Assembly (NCBI RefSeq): GCF_020171805.1
Contig: NZ_JAIVAF010000003.1
Coordinates: forward strand, 806,001 to 870,000
From: Guptibacillus algicola
Lineage (GTDB): Bacteria; Bacillota; Bacilli; Bacillales; Guptibacillaceae
Direction of reading: 5' to 3'
DNA: 64,000 bases
Under the pieces are notes generated by a model. The model ran no database searches. It was not told the origin of the DNA and worked only from the letters and a program-made list of their open reading frames with translations. Position numbers and translations under genes: made by a program. Shown here piece after piece: positions 63,039 to 64,000 of the stretch (positions are counted from its first letter, which is position 1; each line of letters opens with the position of its first letter).

Positions 63039-63701
63039 GTGAAGTTTCGCAGCGTCTTTGATATTATTGGTCCTGTCATGATCGGGCCTTCAAGTTCTCA
63101 TACTGCAGGTGCAGCAAGAATCGGACGAGTTGCAAGACACCTATTTGGTCGAGAACCAGAAAGTATAACGATTTCTTTATATGGTTCATTCGCAAAAACA
63201 TACAAAGGTCACGGTACAGATGTGGCGTTAGTAGGTGGCGTCCTTGATTTTGATACGTTCGATGAACGAATTGTGAATGCGCTTACAATAGCGAAAGAGA
63301 AAAAGATTAAAGTGCGCTTCATAGAGGAGGATGCGGTCACAGATCATCCGAACACTGCAAGAGTTCATCTGAAAGATGACAAAGGTGAGCTCGAACTAGT
63401 AGGGATCTCAATCGGCGGTGGAAAGATGGAAGTGATCGAACTAAATGGATTTGCGCTTGGCTTATCTGGTAACAGTCCTGCGATACTCGTCGTTCACAAT
63501 GATCGGTTCGGTGCAATTGCTGGCGTGTCTAACTTACTAGCGAAGCACGAAATCAATATCGGTCATATGAATGTTTCAAGGAAAGAGAAGGGGAAAGAAG
63601 CTCTCATGACGATCGAAGTTGATCAGAACATTCCACAAGTTGTTCTTGATGAAGTCGAATCGCTTCCGAATATTCTCCAAGTAGCAAAAATAAGTGAGTA
63701 A
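63039..63701 (+). CDS. sdaAB: L-serine dehydratase, beta subunit
   Basis: Iron-sulfur L-serine deaminase subunit; with SdaAA converts serine to pyruvate and ammonia. The 220-residue protein has the conserved GPVMIGPSSSHTAGAARIGR motif and a C-terminal ACT domain (about 147-218, AILVVHNDRFGAIAGVSNLL) for serine binding. GTG 63039 fits AAAGGTGGAG and the family start; upstream in-frame starts lie in non-conserved sequence. Confidence 0.95.
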   Translation: MKFRSVFDIIGPVMIGPSSSHTAGAARIGRVARHLFGREPESITISLYGSFAKTYKGHGTDVALVGGVLDFDTFDERIVNALTIAKEKKIKVRFIEEDAVTDHPNTARVHLKDDKGELELVGISIGGGKMEVIELNGFALGLSGNSPAILVVHNDRFGAIAGVSNLLAKHEINIGHMNVSRKEKGKEALMTIEVDQNIPQVVLDEVESLPNILQVAKISE

Positions 63702-63721
63702 CGTAAATAGGAGGTATAGCT

Positions 63722-64000
63722 ATGTTTCGTAATGTAGCAGAATTAGTTGAGCTTGCCCAATCTAGAAATGTACCAGTTTCAGAAATTATGATTGAACAAG
63801 AAATGGACGTAAGAAGTTCAACGCGTGAACAAGTCGTTGGTCAGATGGAAAGAAATCTTGAGGTTATGGAACAAGCGGTTGAGCGAGGCATTACTGAAGA
63901 CGTTCGCTCTCATTCTGGCTTAACAGGTGGAGACGCTGTTCTTCTTCAAAATTACTTGAAGTCAGGGAAGTCACTTTCAGGGGAAACGATGTTAGACGCA
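63722..64000 (+). CDS. sdaAA: L-serine dehydratase, alpha subunit (5' part)
   Basis: Catalytic subunit cut by the window end; 93 residues are visible, starting FRNVAELVELAQSRNVPVSEIM and including RSHSGLTGGDAVLLQNY, the conserved N-terminal region of the alpha chain. The Fe-S cluster cysteines lie beyond the window. AGGAGGT precedes ATG, 20 bases after sdaAB, giving the usual sdaAB-sdaAA pair. Confidence 0.93.
   Translation, partial: MFRNVAELVELAQSRNVPVSEIMIEQEMDVRSSTREQVVGQMERNLEVMEQAVERGITEDVRSHSGLTGGDAVLLQNYLKSGKSLSGETMLDA

Overview
The window is chromosomal DNA from an endospore-forming Bacillaceae species (Firmicutes, low to moderate G+C). This rests on spoVD, spoVE, spoIIGA, sigE, sigG and spoVM, on RemA, SepF, DivIVA and RqcH, and on gene order that follows the spoVD-to-sdaAA stretch of Bacillus subtilis almost throughout. 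Nearly all genes are on the + strand; only rqcH and rpmB are on the - strand. I cannot name the genus from sequence alone.

Layout. 1-11 kb: division and cell-wall (dcw) cluster, spoVD(partial)-murE-murF-mraY-murD-spoVE-[decayed murB remnant]-divIB-ftsA-ftsZ. 11.05-12.29 kb: a gene-free head-to-tail array of ten ~120-bp hairpin-forming repeats of three subfamilies. 12.3-15.7 kb: threonine operon hom-thrC-thrB. 15.7-22.4 kb: sporulation sigma genes spoIIGA-sigE-sigG, then ylmC-pgeF-ylmE-sepF-ylmG-ylmH-divIVA. 22.4-27.1 kb: ileS with a T-box leader, lspA, rluD-type pseudouridine synthase. 27.1-39 kb: complete de novo UMP operon pyrR-pyrP-pyrB-pyrC-pyrAA-pyrAB-pyrK-pyrD-pyrF-pyrE with three PyrR-type attenuators. 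39-42.6 kb: accessory methyltransferase and VOC genes around a 456-bp repeat element, then rqcH. 42.6-64 kb: Ca-ATPase, yicC-type gene, remA-gmk-rpoZ, coaBC-priA-def-fmt-rsmB, stp-prkC-rsgA-rpe, thiT-thiN, spoVM, a second repeat element, rpmB, asp23-like gene-fakA, sdaAB-sdaAA(partial).

How the genes work together: the first block makes lipid-linked peptidoglycan precursors and builds the divisome; the sigma block turns the same cell toward asymmetric division and mother-cell/forespore programmes; sepF, ylmG and divIVA feed back into septum placement. The pyr block makes UMP under UMP/PyrR feedback. The last block couples GMP synthesis, transcription (omega), initiator-tRNA formylation and deformylation, and PASTA-kinase signalling.

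The non-textbook items are: (1) the 1.2-kb array of covarying hairpin repeats between ftsZ and hom; (2) two related ~435-456-bp elements with short terminal inverted repeats, each bounded on both sides by a copy of a terminator hairpin, as if inserted into terminators; (3) a frameshifted relic of the 3' end of murB directly after spoVE, marking loss of murG and murB from this locus; (4) a sigG leader in which one arm of an RBS-proximal hairpin overlaps the putative sigma-F/G -10 element. All homology statements come from reading the translations; no database search was run.
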